64,000 nt of DNA, taken from the NCBI GenBank assembly GCA_003604995.1, contig QZJD01000069.1, positions 20,302 through 84,301 on the forward strand, given 5' to 3'. This document shows, piece after piece, positions 8,691 to 16,379 of this stretch. The stretch comes from Desulfobulbus sp. Lineage in GTDB: Bacteria; Desulfobacterota; Desulfobulbia; Desulfobulbales; Desulfobulbaceae. Position numbers and translations under genes: made by a program. Under the pieces are notes generated by a model, which ran no database searches, had not been told where the DNA came from, and saw nothing but the letters and a program-made list of their open reading frames with translations. Each line of letters begins with the position of its first letter. The stretch's first letter is position 1.

Positions 8691-10331
8691 ATGCGCGAGA
8701 CACCTTACCCAGAGAGCCATGGCCGCTTGCTCCTCATTCTGGTCGTTCTTCTCCTCACCCTTTTCCTTCCGCCGGCGAACGGGGCGACGGTTCCGGCCGG
8801 TGATACGGCGGGCATGAACGACCCCGCGGCCGGCGCCCTGAGCAACGATGCTCCCCCTGCCGGCAGCGGCCCGGATCCGCATGGCCGGCTGGACTGCGCG
8901 GAATGCCATGGGGAGCAAACAGCGGGACAATCTCCCTCCGCAACGACTCTCCCCGCGGACGACGTGCAGCTCTGCCAGGGCTGCCACCCGGTTGCCCACC
9001 TGCATCCGTTGGGCGTTGCCCCCCAGCCCTGGTCGGTGCAGGAAAAGGATTTCCCACTGCCCCTGGGCAAGGGCATCCAGGAAGGACGGATCGTCTGCCT
9101 TACCTGCCATATGATCCACCGCAATGACCAGAATCCTTATCTGCTCCGTGAGTTTGATCCCCGGGACGGCAGGGGACGGAACGCCCTGTGTTTTCACTGT
9201 CACCTGGATCAGTTCCCCGGCAAATCTCCTCACTCCGGCGATACGGCGGACTGCAAGTTCTGTCATGTCAGCCTCCCGCAGCAAAATCCACCTCCGGCCG
9301 CCCCCCCCGATGCCCACATGCAGGCCGCATGCCTTCTGTGCCATAGCAATCTGCCGGACGCCCATTTTGCCGGCGTCAATCCTTTTCTGGACGAAACCGT
9401 TAAACAGGAAACGCTCAAGGGTCAAATTTTCTTTGCTGACGGCCGGGTCGTTTGTACCAGCTGCCATTCACCCCATGCCGGGCGGGACGACAAATTTCTC
9501 CTCCGTCCGGACTATCTGGCTCTGGCCAAGGATTCACGGGCCATGAATCCCCACAGAAGAAATTACCTGTGCCTGTCCTGCCACCTGGCGAAGCCGGTGA
9601 AGGAGCAGGCCCCTCTGCGTGACGGGGGGGATACCGTCAAGCTCTGCAATCGATGCCATCACTCGGAATACGCCCGTCCCGATATCCATCCGGTGGAAAT
9701 AAAACCCTCGCACAATGTCCGCATCCCGGAAGACCTGCCTCTGCAGGACGAACAACTTACCTGCGCGACCTGCCATGATTCCCTGCTGCAGATGAGCTGC
9801 CAAAACGACGCCGCCCGGGGCAATCCCTATTTTCTGCGCAGAAAAACCGAGTCCAGGAATGCTTTTTGTTTTCTCTGCCATATTGCCGAATCCTACAAAC
9901 GTCTCAACCCGCACAAGCAGCTCAATGAACAGGGAGAAATCGTGGAGAAAACCTGTCTTTTCTGTCATGCCGCCATTCCGGACGTCAACTACATCGGTCC
10001 GGAACGGGTCAGCTTCATTGTCCAGGACCCCAACGAGTACTGCATCGGCTGCCATCCGGGGTTCACCGGCAATCACCCGGCCGGCGTCAACCACCTGGTC
10101 GCCCCCTCGCCGAAGATCAAGGCGGCCGTCAGGACTTCGGTGCAACGGATCGGGGTGGAGTTGCCCCTCTATAAAGGGAAAATCATCTGCGCGACCTGCC
10201 ATAACCCCCACCAGGAAGGCGTTATCAAAATTGATGCGGCCGCGACTGGAACGGAGCGCGCAAACAAGTTGCGACTGAAGCCGGGCCGAAATCTCAGTAC
10301 CGAATGTATCGGTTGCCATTGGGACAAATAG
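8691..10331 (+). CDS. 15-haem secreted c-type cytochrome
   Basis: A 546-residue secreted cytochrome. An N-terminal hydrophobic signal (LLLILVVLLLTLFLPPANGA) is followed by a Gly/Pro/Asp-rich linker and then 15 CxxCH motifs, from CAECH (about residue 69) to CIGCH, five residues before the stop. Several motifs are in the CxxCH-x2-H form of cytochrome c3-like modules. The ATG at 8691 is chosen over 8682 because TAAGG lies 9 bp upstream of it. It starts 11 bp after the 22-haem gene, so the two are almost certainly co-transcribed and may form one haem wire. No porin or other partner-specific domain was found. Confidence 0.88.
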   Translation: MRETPYPESHGRLLLILVVLLLTLFLPPANGATVPAGDTAGMNDPAAGALSNDAPPAGSGPDPHGRLDCAECHGEQTAGQSPSATTLPADDVQLCQGCHPVAHLHPLGVAPQPWSVQEKDFPLPLGKGIQEGRIVCLTCHMIHRNDQNPYLLREFDPRDGRGRNALCFHCHLDQFPGKSPHSGDTADCKFCHVSLPQQNPPPAAPPDAHMQAACLLCHSNLPDAHFAGVNPFLDETVKQETLKGQIFFADGRVVCTSCHSPHAGRDDKFLLRPDYLALAKDSRAMNPHRRNYLCLSCHLAKPVKEQAPLRDGGDTVKLCNRCHHSEYARPDIHPVEIKPSHNVRIPEDLPLQDEQLTCATCHDSLLQMSCQNDAARGNPYFLRRKTESRNAFCFLCHIAESYKRLNPHKQLNEQGEIVEKTCLFCHAAIPDVNYIGPERVSFIVQDPNEYCIGCHPGFTGNHPAGVNHLVAPSPKIKAAVRTSVQRIGVELPLYKGKIICATCHNPHQEGVIKIDAAATGTERANKLRLKPGRNLSTECIGCHWDK

Positions 10332-10715
10332 CGACGTCCTTCAACCCCGTCTGTCCCGGCCGAGATCCGGAGAGCAACTCCATCTCCCCGCCCCCCGGCA
10401 TGGATGCCGCTTCTTCCCGGAGCGCCCTGTCATGCTGCATAGCCGGGCCTGCGCGGAACAGATCATCAAACTTCCTGCCCCCATCGCATCCCATTGTTTT
10501 TCCTTTAATAAAATACCAACCGCAGGCCTTTCCGTGCCACAATGTGCCTGCTTCCCCTTGCCATTCCTCAGCTCATTCTTATTGTTTCATGGGTAATGAT
10601 TATCCTTCTCGTTCAAACAGGGGTCGGTCCGCCCCTGTTTTGCAGACGCTGGCGAACAATTCAACGGGAAGGATCAGTCTCATTGAAAATTCAGGACAAT
10701 GCTGCAGGTATGATT
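10332..10715 (+). other. Gap between cytochrome genes, with a hairpin at 10615-10640
   Basis: A 384-bp stretch without a convincing gene. It contains a perfect 9-bp inverted repeat, AAACAGGGG (10615-10623) and CCCCTGTTT (10632-10640), with an 8-base loop, followed by only one further T. This could be a weak terminator or attenuator, or an mRNA-processing hairpin separating the 10-haem gene from the 15-haem gene. An in-frame upstream extension of the next gene (from 10542) crosses this hairpin, lacks cytochrome features and was not used. Confidence 0.45.
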
Positions 10716-12296
10716 ATGAAACATTTATTTCTCACCTGGGTCGTGACCGCCTTCGTTCTCTCCACTTTCTCCTGCGCCGCTGCCGATGATCCTCCGAACA
10801 ACCGCCCCTTCCTGGAACCTGTCTACAAACTCCTCCTGACCTCGCACCGCCCCCCGACCGTGCCTCCCGGAGGGTCGCATGCCGACCTGCTTTACAGCGA
10901 ATACCCGCAAAACTGTCTCGGCTGCCACACGGTGCAGGCCAATGAAATGTTCGGCTCAACCCATTATCAATGGCTGGGAAACGCGCCCGATATGGTGAAT
11001 GGCCCTGCAATTCTTCAGGGTAAGCTGACCAATGCCGTCAACAGTTACTGTATCAATATCGAAGGGAATTGGCCGGTATGCGGCTCCTGCCACGCCGGTC
11101 GCGGCAAGCGGCCCGACGATCCGGCGGCCGGCCTGGAGAACATCGACTGCCTGATCTGCCACAGTGAGGAATATGCCGCGGCCAGAATCCGCCTGCCGGA
11201 CGGCTCCCTGGGCGTAGAGAAGCCCCAGGACTCCATGGTCCGGAACATCCAGGCGCCGACCAGGGCCAACTGCTTGAAATGCCACGCCACGGCCGGGGGC
11301 GGCGACGGGGTGAAGCGAGGCGACCTCTCCCTGGCGACCATCGCCAACAGCGACCCCCATTTTGACGTGCACATGAACACTTCCGGCAGCGATCTCGCCT
11401 GCCAGTCCTGTCATGTCTTCATCGGCCACCGGGTCATCGGCAAGGGCTCGGATCTCCGGGCCACGGATGACCCGGGACGGGGTTCCGAGATCCAGTGCGT
11501 CAGCTGTCACGAAGGCAAGGATGGCGCAGGCGGCCATGACGATGCGACCATCGGCAGGCACGTAGCCCGGGTGGCCTGCCAGAGCTGCCACATCCCGACC
11601 TATGCCAAAGTTGCAACGGAAACCCACCGCGACTGGCGCAGCCATGATGACGGCAGTCCGGCCGACGGGGTGAGCGGGCCGGGACATCCTTTCACCCGCA
11701 AGGAAGCCAACCTCGTCCCGGTCTACCGATTCTGGAACCGGCTGAGCGACAATTATCTTCTCGGCGATGATGCCGCCCGGACCTACGATGCGGCAAAAAA
11801 TACCTACCCGACCTCCCGGCCCCTCGGCGATAACCGGGACGGCAAGCTCTATCCCTTCAAGTACAAAACCGCCAGCCAGCCGAAAACCCTCGGCGACGAC
11901 CGGCTGATTGCCCTGGATACCTTTGAATTCCTGAAGGGGACCGGCAATGTCGAGACCGCCATCGAAAAAGGCCTGCAGAACATGGGGTATTCCGCCGCCG
12001 AGCCCTACGAATGGATCGAGACCGATACCTATCAGATGCTCAATCATGGGGTGGCGCCCTCTTCCGCGGCGCTCACCTGCGTGAGCTGTCACGACAATCC
12101 CGCCCGGATGGACCTGCAGGGAGAGCTGGGCTACGGGTTGAAAGGAAGCAGCGGCACGGTCTGCACCCAATGTCATGGCCAGAAGTCAGGCGCCGATTTT
12201 GTGAAAATACATGACAAGCATGTCCAGTCCAAAAGGTATGACTGCTCCTGGTGTCATACTTTTTCAAGGCCGGAACGCGGTTTGACCATGCCGTAG
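10716..12296 (+). CDS. Decahaem cytochrome related to the octahaem tetrathionate reductase family
   Basis: A 526-residue secreted protein with ten CxxCH motifs and a signal peptide (MKHLFLTWVVTAFVLSTFSCA). The N-terminal part has the pattern NCLGCHT...THYQW, then YCINIEGNWPVCGSCHAG, then NIDCLICH. I recognise this from octahaem tetrathionate reductase-like cytochromes (OTR family), which reduce tetrathionate and some nitrogen oxyanions. A long haem-free segment (about residues 300-450) precedes the last three motifs. The ATG at 10716 is preferred (AGGT 6 bp upstream); 10710 is possible. The function could be terminal reductase or electron relay, because the Lys haem ligand typical of the OTR active site was not confirmed. 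It is followed by a strong terminator. Confidence 0.78.
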   Translation: MKHLFLTWVVTAFVLSTFSCAAADDPPNNRPFLEPVYKLLLTSHRPPTVPPGGSHADLLYSEYPQNCLGCHTVQANEMFGSTHYQWLGNAPDMVNGPAILQGKLTNAVNSYCINIEGNWPVCGSCHAGRGKRPDDPAAGLENIDCLICHSEEYAAARIRLPDGSLGVEKPQDSMVRNIQAPTRANCLKCHATAGGGDGVKRGDLSLATIANSDPHFDVHMNTSGSDLACQSCHVFIGHRVIGKGSDLRATDDPGRGSEIQCVSCHEGKDGAGGHDDATIGRHVARVACQSCHIPTYAKVATETHRDWRSHDDGSPADGVSGPGHPFTRKEANLVPVYRFWNRLSDNYLLGDDAARTYDAAKNTYPTSRPLGDNRDGKLYPFKYKTASQPKTLGDDRLIALDTFEFLKGTGNVETAIEKGLQNMGYSAAEPYEWIETDTYQMLNHGVAPSSAALTCVSCHDNPARMDLQGELGYGLKGSSGTVCTQCHGQKSGADFVKIHDKHVQSKRYDCSWCHTFSRPERGLTMP

Positions 12297-12323
12297 CAAC
12301 GCGTCGTTACGGCCTGCGCCAGC

Positions 12324-12351
12324 AAAGGGGGCTGACCGCCCCCTTTTTTTC
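12324..12351 (+). terminator. Rho-independent terminator of the cytochrome cluster
   Basis: The stem AAAGGGGGC (12324-12332) pairs with GCCCCCTTT (12338-12346) across a 5-base loop and runs into a T tract. It ends the forward cytochrome cluster 28 bp after the 10-haem gene stop. Confidence 0.85.
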
Positions 12352-12407
12352 TTCCTCCATCCGGATTGTTTCCCGGCGTCCTGGCCCTTCGCAAACCCCG
12401 GCCTTTC

Positions 12408-13515
12408 CTAAAATCGTTCAAACCCTTGCTCGCCCAGGTCCGCTCTGTCGAGGGCCGCCGCCCGGGCCGGGGCGGACGCGCCGTTGCCCGCCGAATTTCG
12501 TCCGCGGGCGCCCAGCCTCTCCCTCACCTGAAAGAACGCGCATATGCCCTGGAGCTGTTCAGCCTGTGAGGACAATTCCTCGGCTACCCCCGCATTCTGC
12601 TGGATGACCTGGTTCAGCTGCTGGATCGCACTGTTGATCTCATTGGCGCCGCCCTTCTGTTCCTTTGATGCGGCGGTAATCTCCTGGACCAGTTCGGCTG
12701 TCCTTTGAATATCCGGAACCAGTTTCGCAAGAAGTCCGCCCGCGCGCTCAGCGACCGCCACGCTGGAATTCGACAGATCCATGATCTCGCCGGCGGACAC
12801 CTGGCTCCGCTCGGCAAGCTTTCGCACCTCGGCCGCCACGACCGCAAAGCCCTTGCCGTGCTCGCCGGCCCGCGCCGCCTCGATGGCCGCGTTCAGCGCG
12901 AGCAGATTGGTCTGGCGGGCTATTTCCTCGATGACTGAAATCCTGGAAGCAATGTCCTTCATGGCACTGACCGTTTTCGCAACCGCTTCTCCGCTTTCCT
13001 CGGCATCCGCGGCGGATTTCAAGGCAATCTTTTCGGTCTGCTGGACATTTTCCGCATTCTGCCTGATCGTAGCACTCATCTCCTCCACCGACGAGGACGC
13101 CTGCTCGGCCGTTCCCTGGGAGGTCTGCTGGGCAGCCTCGGAAAGATGCTCGCTGCCTGCGGCGACGTTGTCCGCCGCATTCTTGACCCCGAGAATAACT
13201 TCATTGAACTTCTCGATCATGGTTTTCATGGCCGCCATGAGCCGGCCGGCCTCATCGGCGCTCTCGATTTTGACCTCGACCGCGAGATCACCCCGGGCCA
13301 GCCTGTCCGCCGCGGCAATGCCCTGGTTCAAAGGCCGGGTGATGCTGCCGGCCAGAACCATGGCGAAGACCACGGAGCCGATGGCGGCTATGGCAAAGAG
13401 GAGGACCTGGAGGTTTCTCTTTTGCCGCAGACCCGATATCTCCTTGTCCTTGGTCTCGGTGGCAATTGCTCGGTATTTCGGACTGTCGCCAGGTTATTAT
13501 TTTGAATCTCGCTGA
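12408..13515 (-). pseudogene. Truncated, frameshifted methyl-accepting chemotaxis protein
   Basis: Reading leftwards from 13373, 321 residues are open. They hold the end of a transmembrane helix, a HAMP-like segment ([20 protein letters not shown]) and a full signalling domain with the MCP hairpin tip ([20 protein letters not shown], then [20 protein letters not shown]). Upstream, the same frame continues back to [20 protein letters not shown] without a start. One base out of frame, the homology goes on as [18 protein letters not shown] at about 13515-13460. A single missing base in the codon after NTEQ would rejoin them. Beyond 13515 the periplasmic sensor domain and TM1 are absent: the terminator of the next gene is there instead. 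I infer 5' deletion plus a one-base frameshift. A cytoplasmic product from 13373 cannot be excluded. Confidence 0.75.
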
Positions 13516-13536
13516 GGTCGGGCCGCGCCCACAAAT

Positions 13537-13569
13537 AACAAAAGGCCCTGCATGTTGCATGCAGGGCCT
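13537..13569 (-). terminator. Rho-independent terminator after the ZraP-like/SHOCT pair
   Basis: AGGCCCTGCAT (13543-13553) and ATGCAGGGCCT (13559-13569) form an 11-bp perfect stem with a 5-base loop. On the minus strand it is followed by TTTTGTTAT, so it terminates leftward transcription from the SHOCT gene. Confidence 0.8.
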
Positions 13570-13599
13570 CTGCCATGGCCAGGAATGGTCCGAACGAAA

Positions 13600-13857
13600 C
13601 TACCGGTTCAGGATTTCGCGCATCCGCTGATACTCCTCAGCCGAGATCTCGCCGCGGGCATACCGGACCCGGAGGATTTCCAGGGAATCGTTGCTGTCCC
13701 GGTGCGCATGGTCGCGTCCAATAGAGGGGCGGGCGAGGCGGACCAGGACCATGCCAACAATAATAACCAGCAGCGCGGCAATAAGCAGGCCGAAGGGGCC
13801 GTGACCGAAAAACCAGCCGCCATGCGCAAAGGGAAGACCCGAGATACAGTATCCCAT
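13600..13857 (-). CDS. Small SHOCT-domain membrane protein
   Basis: An 85-residue protein with one strong transmembrane helix (about 22-40, PFGLLIAALLVIIVGMVLV). It ends in a SHOCT (short C-terminal) domain: LEILRVRYARGEISAEEYQR, then MREIL. The SHOCT motif is a small oligomerisation or recruitment module of unknown biochemical role, often in tiny membrane proteins near metal-stress genes. The start at 13857 has GAGGAAAAA directly before it. It lies 38 bp after the ZraP-like gene in the same direction and shares its sigma-54 promoter by inference. A terminator follows at 13537-13569. Confidence 0.75.
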   Translation of the reverse strand: MGYCISGLPFAHGGWFFGHGPFGLLIAALLVIIVGMVLVRLARPSIGRDHAHRDSNDSLEILRVRYARGEISAEEYQRMREILNR

Positions 13858-13895
13858 TTTTTCCTCCGTATCAAAAATGATGAATTGTCAGCTGA

Positions 13896-14351
13896 TCAGC
13901 GGCAGGGGCCATTGCCGGGGCCGCAGCCCTGTCCGTAGCCGGGACCGTTGCCGCCGCGACAGCCGCCGCCGAAGCCACGCGGACCGTTACAGAGCTGGCC
14001 GCCGGTGCCGGGACCGCTGATATTAGCCTCCCGGGCGATCTCCGCCACCTTTTCCTGATTGTCGACGATGGTCGCGGTCAATTCGCGCACCCGCTTGGCA
14101 TCAGGCTCCTTGCCGGCCATCAGGGCGTCCAGTTCGGCGCGGTCCACCGCGATGGTCTTGCGCAGAGCCGCGGTGTCGTCCAGGAATTTCTTGTAGTCGG
14201 CATCATTGACATTCGCGCTGTAGCCGCCGCCCCAGCCGCGCATGCCGCAACCGCCGCCACCGGGACCATAACCCACCGCAAAGGCGCTGACCGCGGACAA
14301 GACCAGACCGATAATTGCCACACCAATCACTGTTTTCATTCCTTTGTTCAT
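13896..14351 (-). CDS. ZraP/Spy-like periplasmic metal-stress protein
   Basis: A 151-residue secreted protein: signal peptide (about 1-25), a Gly/Cys-rich N-terminal stretch, a helical core and a Gly/Cys-rich tail with repeated GPGYGQGCGPGNG-type sequence. The core (NDADYKKFLDDTAALRKTIAVD, split after residue 20, then RAELDALMAGKEPDA) fits the heavy-metal-resistance/ZraP family of periplasmic chaperones. Start ATG 14351 has GGAGG 5 bp upstream; the ATG at 14363 precedes that site. It is divergent from a sensor kinase and NtrC-type regulator, the same arrangement as zraP-zraSR of enterobacteria. A sigma-54 promoter lies at 14403-14418. Cysteine-rich termini suggest direct metal binding (inference). 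Confidence 0.72.
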   Translation of the reverse strand: MNKGMKTVIGVAIIGLVLSAVSAFAVGYGPGGGGCGMRGWGGGYSANVNDADYKKFLDDTAALRKTIAVDRAELDALMAGKEPDAKRVRELTATIVDNQEKVAEIAREANISGPGTGGQLCNGPRGFGGGCRGGNGPGYGQGCGPGNGPCR

Positions 14352-14402
14352 GAGAACCTCCATTCAATTTTAAGGATAAGGGTTGCAGTTACCTCAAACA
14401 TT

Positions 14403-14418
14403 ACAAAATGTGTGCCAG
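14403..14418 (-). promoter_or_regulatory. Sigma-54 (-24/-12) promoter of the ZraP-like gene
   Basis: On the minus strand the sequence TGGCAC-ACATT-TTGTA matches the sigma-54 consensus TGGCAC-N5-TTGCW except for one base. It lies about 50 bp upstream of the start at 14351, and the sigma-54-dependent response regulator gene is divergently encoded next to it. Confidence 0.75.
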
Positions 14419-14500
14419 TTTTTGGAAAAATAACATAATTTGTTGAAATTACATAATTTCTATCTATGCCCCCCTGATGTTCTCTTGCCAGAAGGGCCTT

Positions 14501-14553
14501 TATTGTTTATAAATTGGACAATAGGAAAAATAAGTGTCCAAAATTTAGACACT
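14501..14553. promoter_or_regulatory. Candidate enhancer sites for the ZraR-like regulator
   Basis: Two inverted repeats lie 85-150 bp upstream of the sigma-54 promoter at 14403-14418. The first is TATTGT (14501-14506) with ACAATA (14518-14523). The second is AGTGTC (14533-14538) with GACACT (14548-14553), whose centre is AAATTT. TTGGACA (14514-14520) also faces TGTCCAA (14535-14541). The distance fits an upstream activating sequence for an NtrC-type activator. Assignment to this regulator is an inference. Confidence 0.5.
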
Positions 14554-14576
14554 CAATCCCTGTGAGAGCCTCCTGC

Positions 14577-16379
14577 ATGTCCTCTTCACCATCGGCCCAG
14601 CGAGGGCTGATCACCACCTGGATCATCATCGGCACCGGACTGATTCTGGTCGCGGCGATGAGTGTCCTGGCCATGGTCAACTACAACCGGGAAAAAGAGG
14701 TGATGGAGCAGGTGCTCCGGGAAAAAGGAGCGGCGCTGATCCGCTCCTTTGAAGCCGGCGCCAGGACAGGGATGATGGGGATGTTCGGCGGCGAGTCCCG
14801 GCTGCAGACCCTGCTCACCGAGACCGCGGCCCAGGAGGATATCCTCTATATCGCCCTGGTGGACAGAACCGGCCAGATCCTTGCCCACAACGAGCCGGAG
14901 ACCATCGGCACGCACTTTGCCGACGCCGGGACAATGAAGACCCTGGCCGCGACTCCGCAAACCGGCTGGCGAATCATCGAGGAAGCAGGAAAGGCGGTTT
15001 CCTTCGAAGTCTACAAAGTCTTCCAGCCGCTGCGGCCCAGGCCTTCCTCACCCCGGCAGCACGACATGATGCACCGCCGCGGCGAGGGACGGGAAGGGGT
15101 CTGGTGCCAGCCGGGCTGGCTGGAAGGCCTGCCCGAGGAGCGCATTCTTGATCCCGATGATCGGCCGCTGATCTTCATCGGCATGGATCCGGGCCCCTAT
15201 GTGGACGCCATGGCCAAGGAGTTCCGGCAAACGCTCCTGACTTCCGGCCTGATCGTGCTTCTCGGCCTGGCCGGCGTGGTGTCGCTTTTCTGGGCGCAGA
15301 GCTCCCGCCGGTCGCGCAAGCTCCTCCAGGATACCCGTGCCTTTGCCGCGGAAATGGTGGCCAACCTGCCGGAAGGGATCATCGTGGCCGGACCGGATCG
15401 GAAGATCACCTTCCTCAACCCCATCGCCGCGGGCATGCTGGGCATAGGCGACCGGCAGACCGTGGGATTGGTAGTGGCGGCCCTCCTGCCTCCAGACCTG
15501 GCCGTCCTGTTTGATGATTGCGCAAAGCAGCGGCGAATCCTCTCCAAAGAGCTGACCCTTGCCGGTACGGATGGCCGGGAACGGAACCTGTCCGTCAACT
15601 GCACCGGGATCACCACCGAAGACGGAGACACGGTGGGAACCATGCTCATTCTTCACGACCTCACCGAGATCAAACAGCTGCAGGCATCCCTGCAGAAGCA
15701 GGAAAAGCTGGCGGCCATCGGCAACCTTGCCGCGGGCGTGGCCCACGAGGTGCGTAACCCGCTCAGTTCGATCAAGGGCTATGCCACCTATTTCGCCTCC
15801 CTGTTCGAGGAGGGCAGCGAGCGAAAAAAGGCCGCCGAGGTGATGAGCGCCGAGGTGGAACGGCTGAACCGGGTCATCTCCGAACTGCTGGAGATCGCCC
15901 GCCCCTCGGACATCAAGCCCAAGGCCACCGACGTTTCCTTTCTCCTCGCCTCGTCCCTGCGTCTGGTCCAGCAGGAGGCGGAGAGCGCCGGGGTTAGCCT
16001 TAAAACCGACATCAGCGACGGGCTGCCGCCCTTTGCCCTGGATCCGGACCGCCTGAGCCAGGCCCTGCTCAATCTCTACATCAATGCCATCCAGGCCATG
16101 CCCTCCGGCGGCCAGCTGGCGGTCAGCGCGGCGCAGAGCAGCGCCGGTCTCGAGATTACGGTGAGCGACAGCGGGGCGGGCATCCGCCCCGAGGAGGTCG
16201 ACAAAATTTTCGACCCCTACTATACGACCAAGAATACGGGCACCGGCCTGGGCCTGGCCGTGGTACAGAAGGTGGTGGAGGCCCACGGCGGCGCCATTCA
16301 GGTGCGCAGCGAAACCGGCCGGGGCACCAGCTTCACCATCACCCTGCCCGGAAAGGAACCCGAGGAAAAACGGCCATGA
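14577..16379 (+). CDS. Membrane sensor histidine kinase (ZraS-like)
   Basis: A 600-residue kinase that would sense a periplasmic signal and phosphorylate the regulator encoded next. TM1 is at about 12-32, then a periplasmic sensor to about 215, and TM2 (LLTSGLIVLLGLAGVVSLFW). A PAS domain follows, then the HisKA H-box (GVAHEVRNPLSSIKGYA), and an ATPase domain with DSGAGI and the G2 box (TGTGLGLAVV). The sensor contains a His/Met patch (RQHDMMHRRG). Start ATG 14577 is preferred to an upstream TTG. It overlaps the regulator gene by ATGA. With the divergent ZraP-like gene the whole resembles ZraSR, which responds to zinc or lead and envelope stress; the metal sensed here is unknown. Confidence 0.85.
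   Translation: MSSSPSAQRGLITTWIIIGTGLILVAAMSVLAMVNYNREKEVMEQVLREKGAALIRSFEAGARTGMMGMFGGESRLQTLLTETAAQEDILYIALVDRTGQILAHNEPETIGTHFADAGTMKTLAATPQTGWRIIEEAGKAVSFEVYKVFQPLRPRPSSPRQHDMMHRRGEGREGVWCQPGWLEGLPEERILDPDDRPLIFIGMDPGPYVDAMAKEFRQTLLTSGLIVLLGLAGVVSLFWAQSSRRSRKLLQDTRAFAAEMVANLPEGIIVAGPDRKITFLNPIAAGMLGIGDRQTVGLVVAALLPPDLAVLFDDCAKQRRILSKELTLAGTDGRERNLSVNCTGITTEDGDTVGTMLILHDLTEIKQLQASLQKQEKLAAIGNLAAGVAHEVRNPLSSIKGYATYFASLFEEGSERKKAAEVMSAEVERLNRVISELLEIARPSDIKPKATDVSFLLASSLRLVQQEAESAGVSLKTDISDGLPPFALDPDRLSQALLNLYINAIQAMPSGGQLAVSAAQSSAGLEITVSDSGAGIRPEEVDKIFDPYYTTKNTGTGLGLAVVQKVVEAHGGAIQVRSETGRGTSFTITLPGKEPEEKRP

Noticed and set aside
10542-10715. Upstream extension of the decahaem cytochrome by 58 codons
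   Set aside because: It would place a second hydrophobic stretch and a hairpin ahead of a good signal peptide that starts at 10716.
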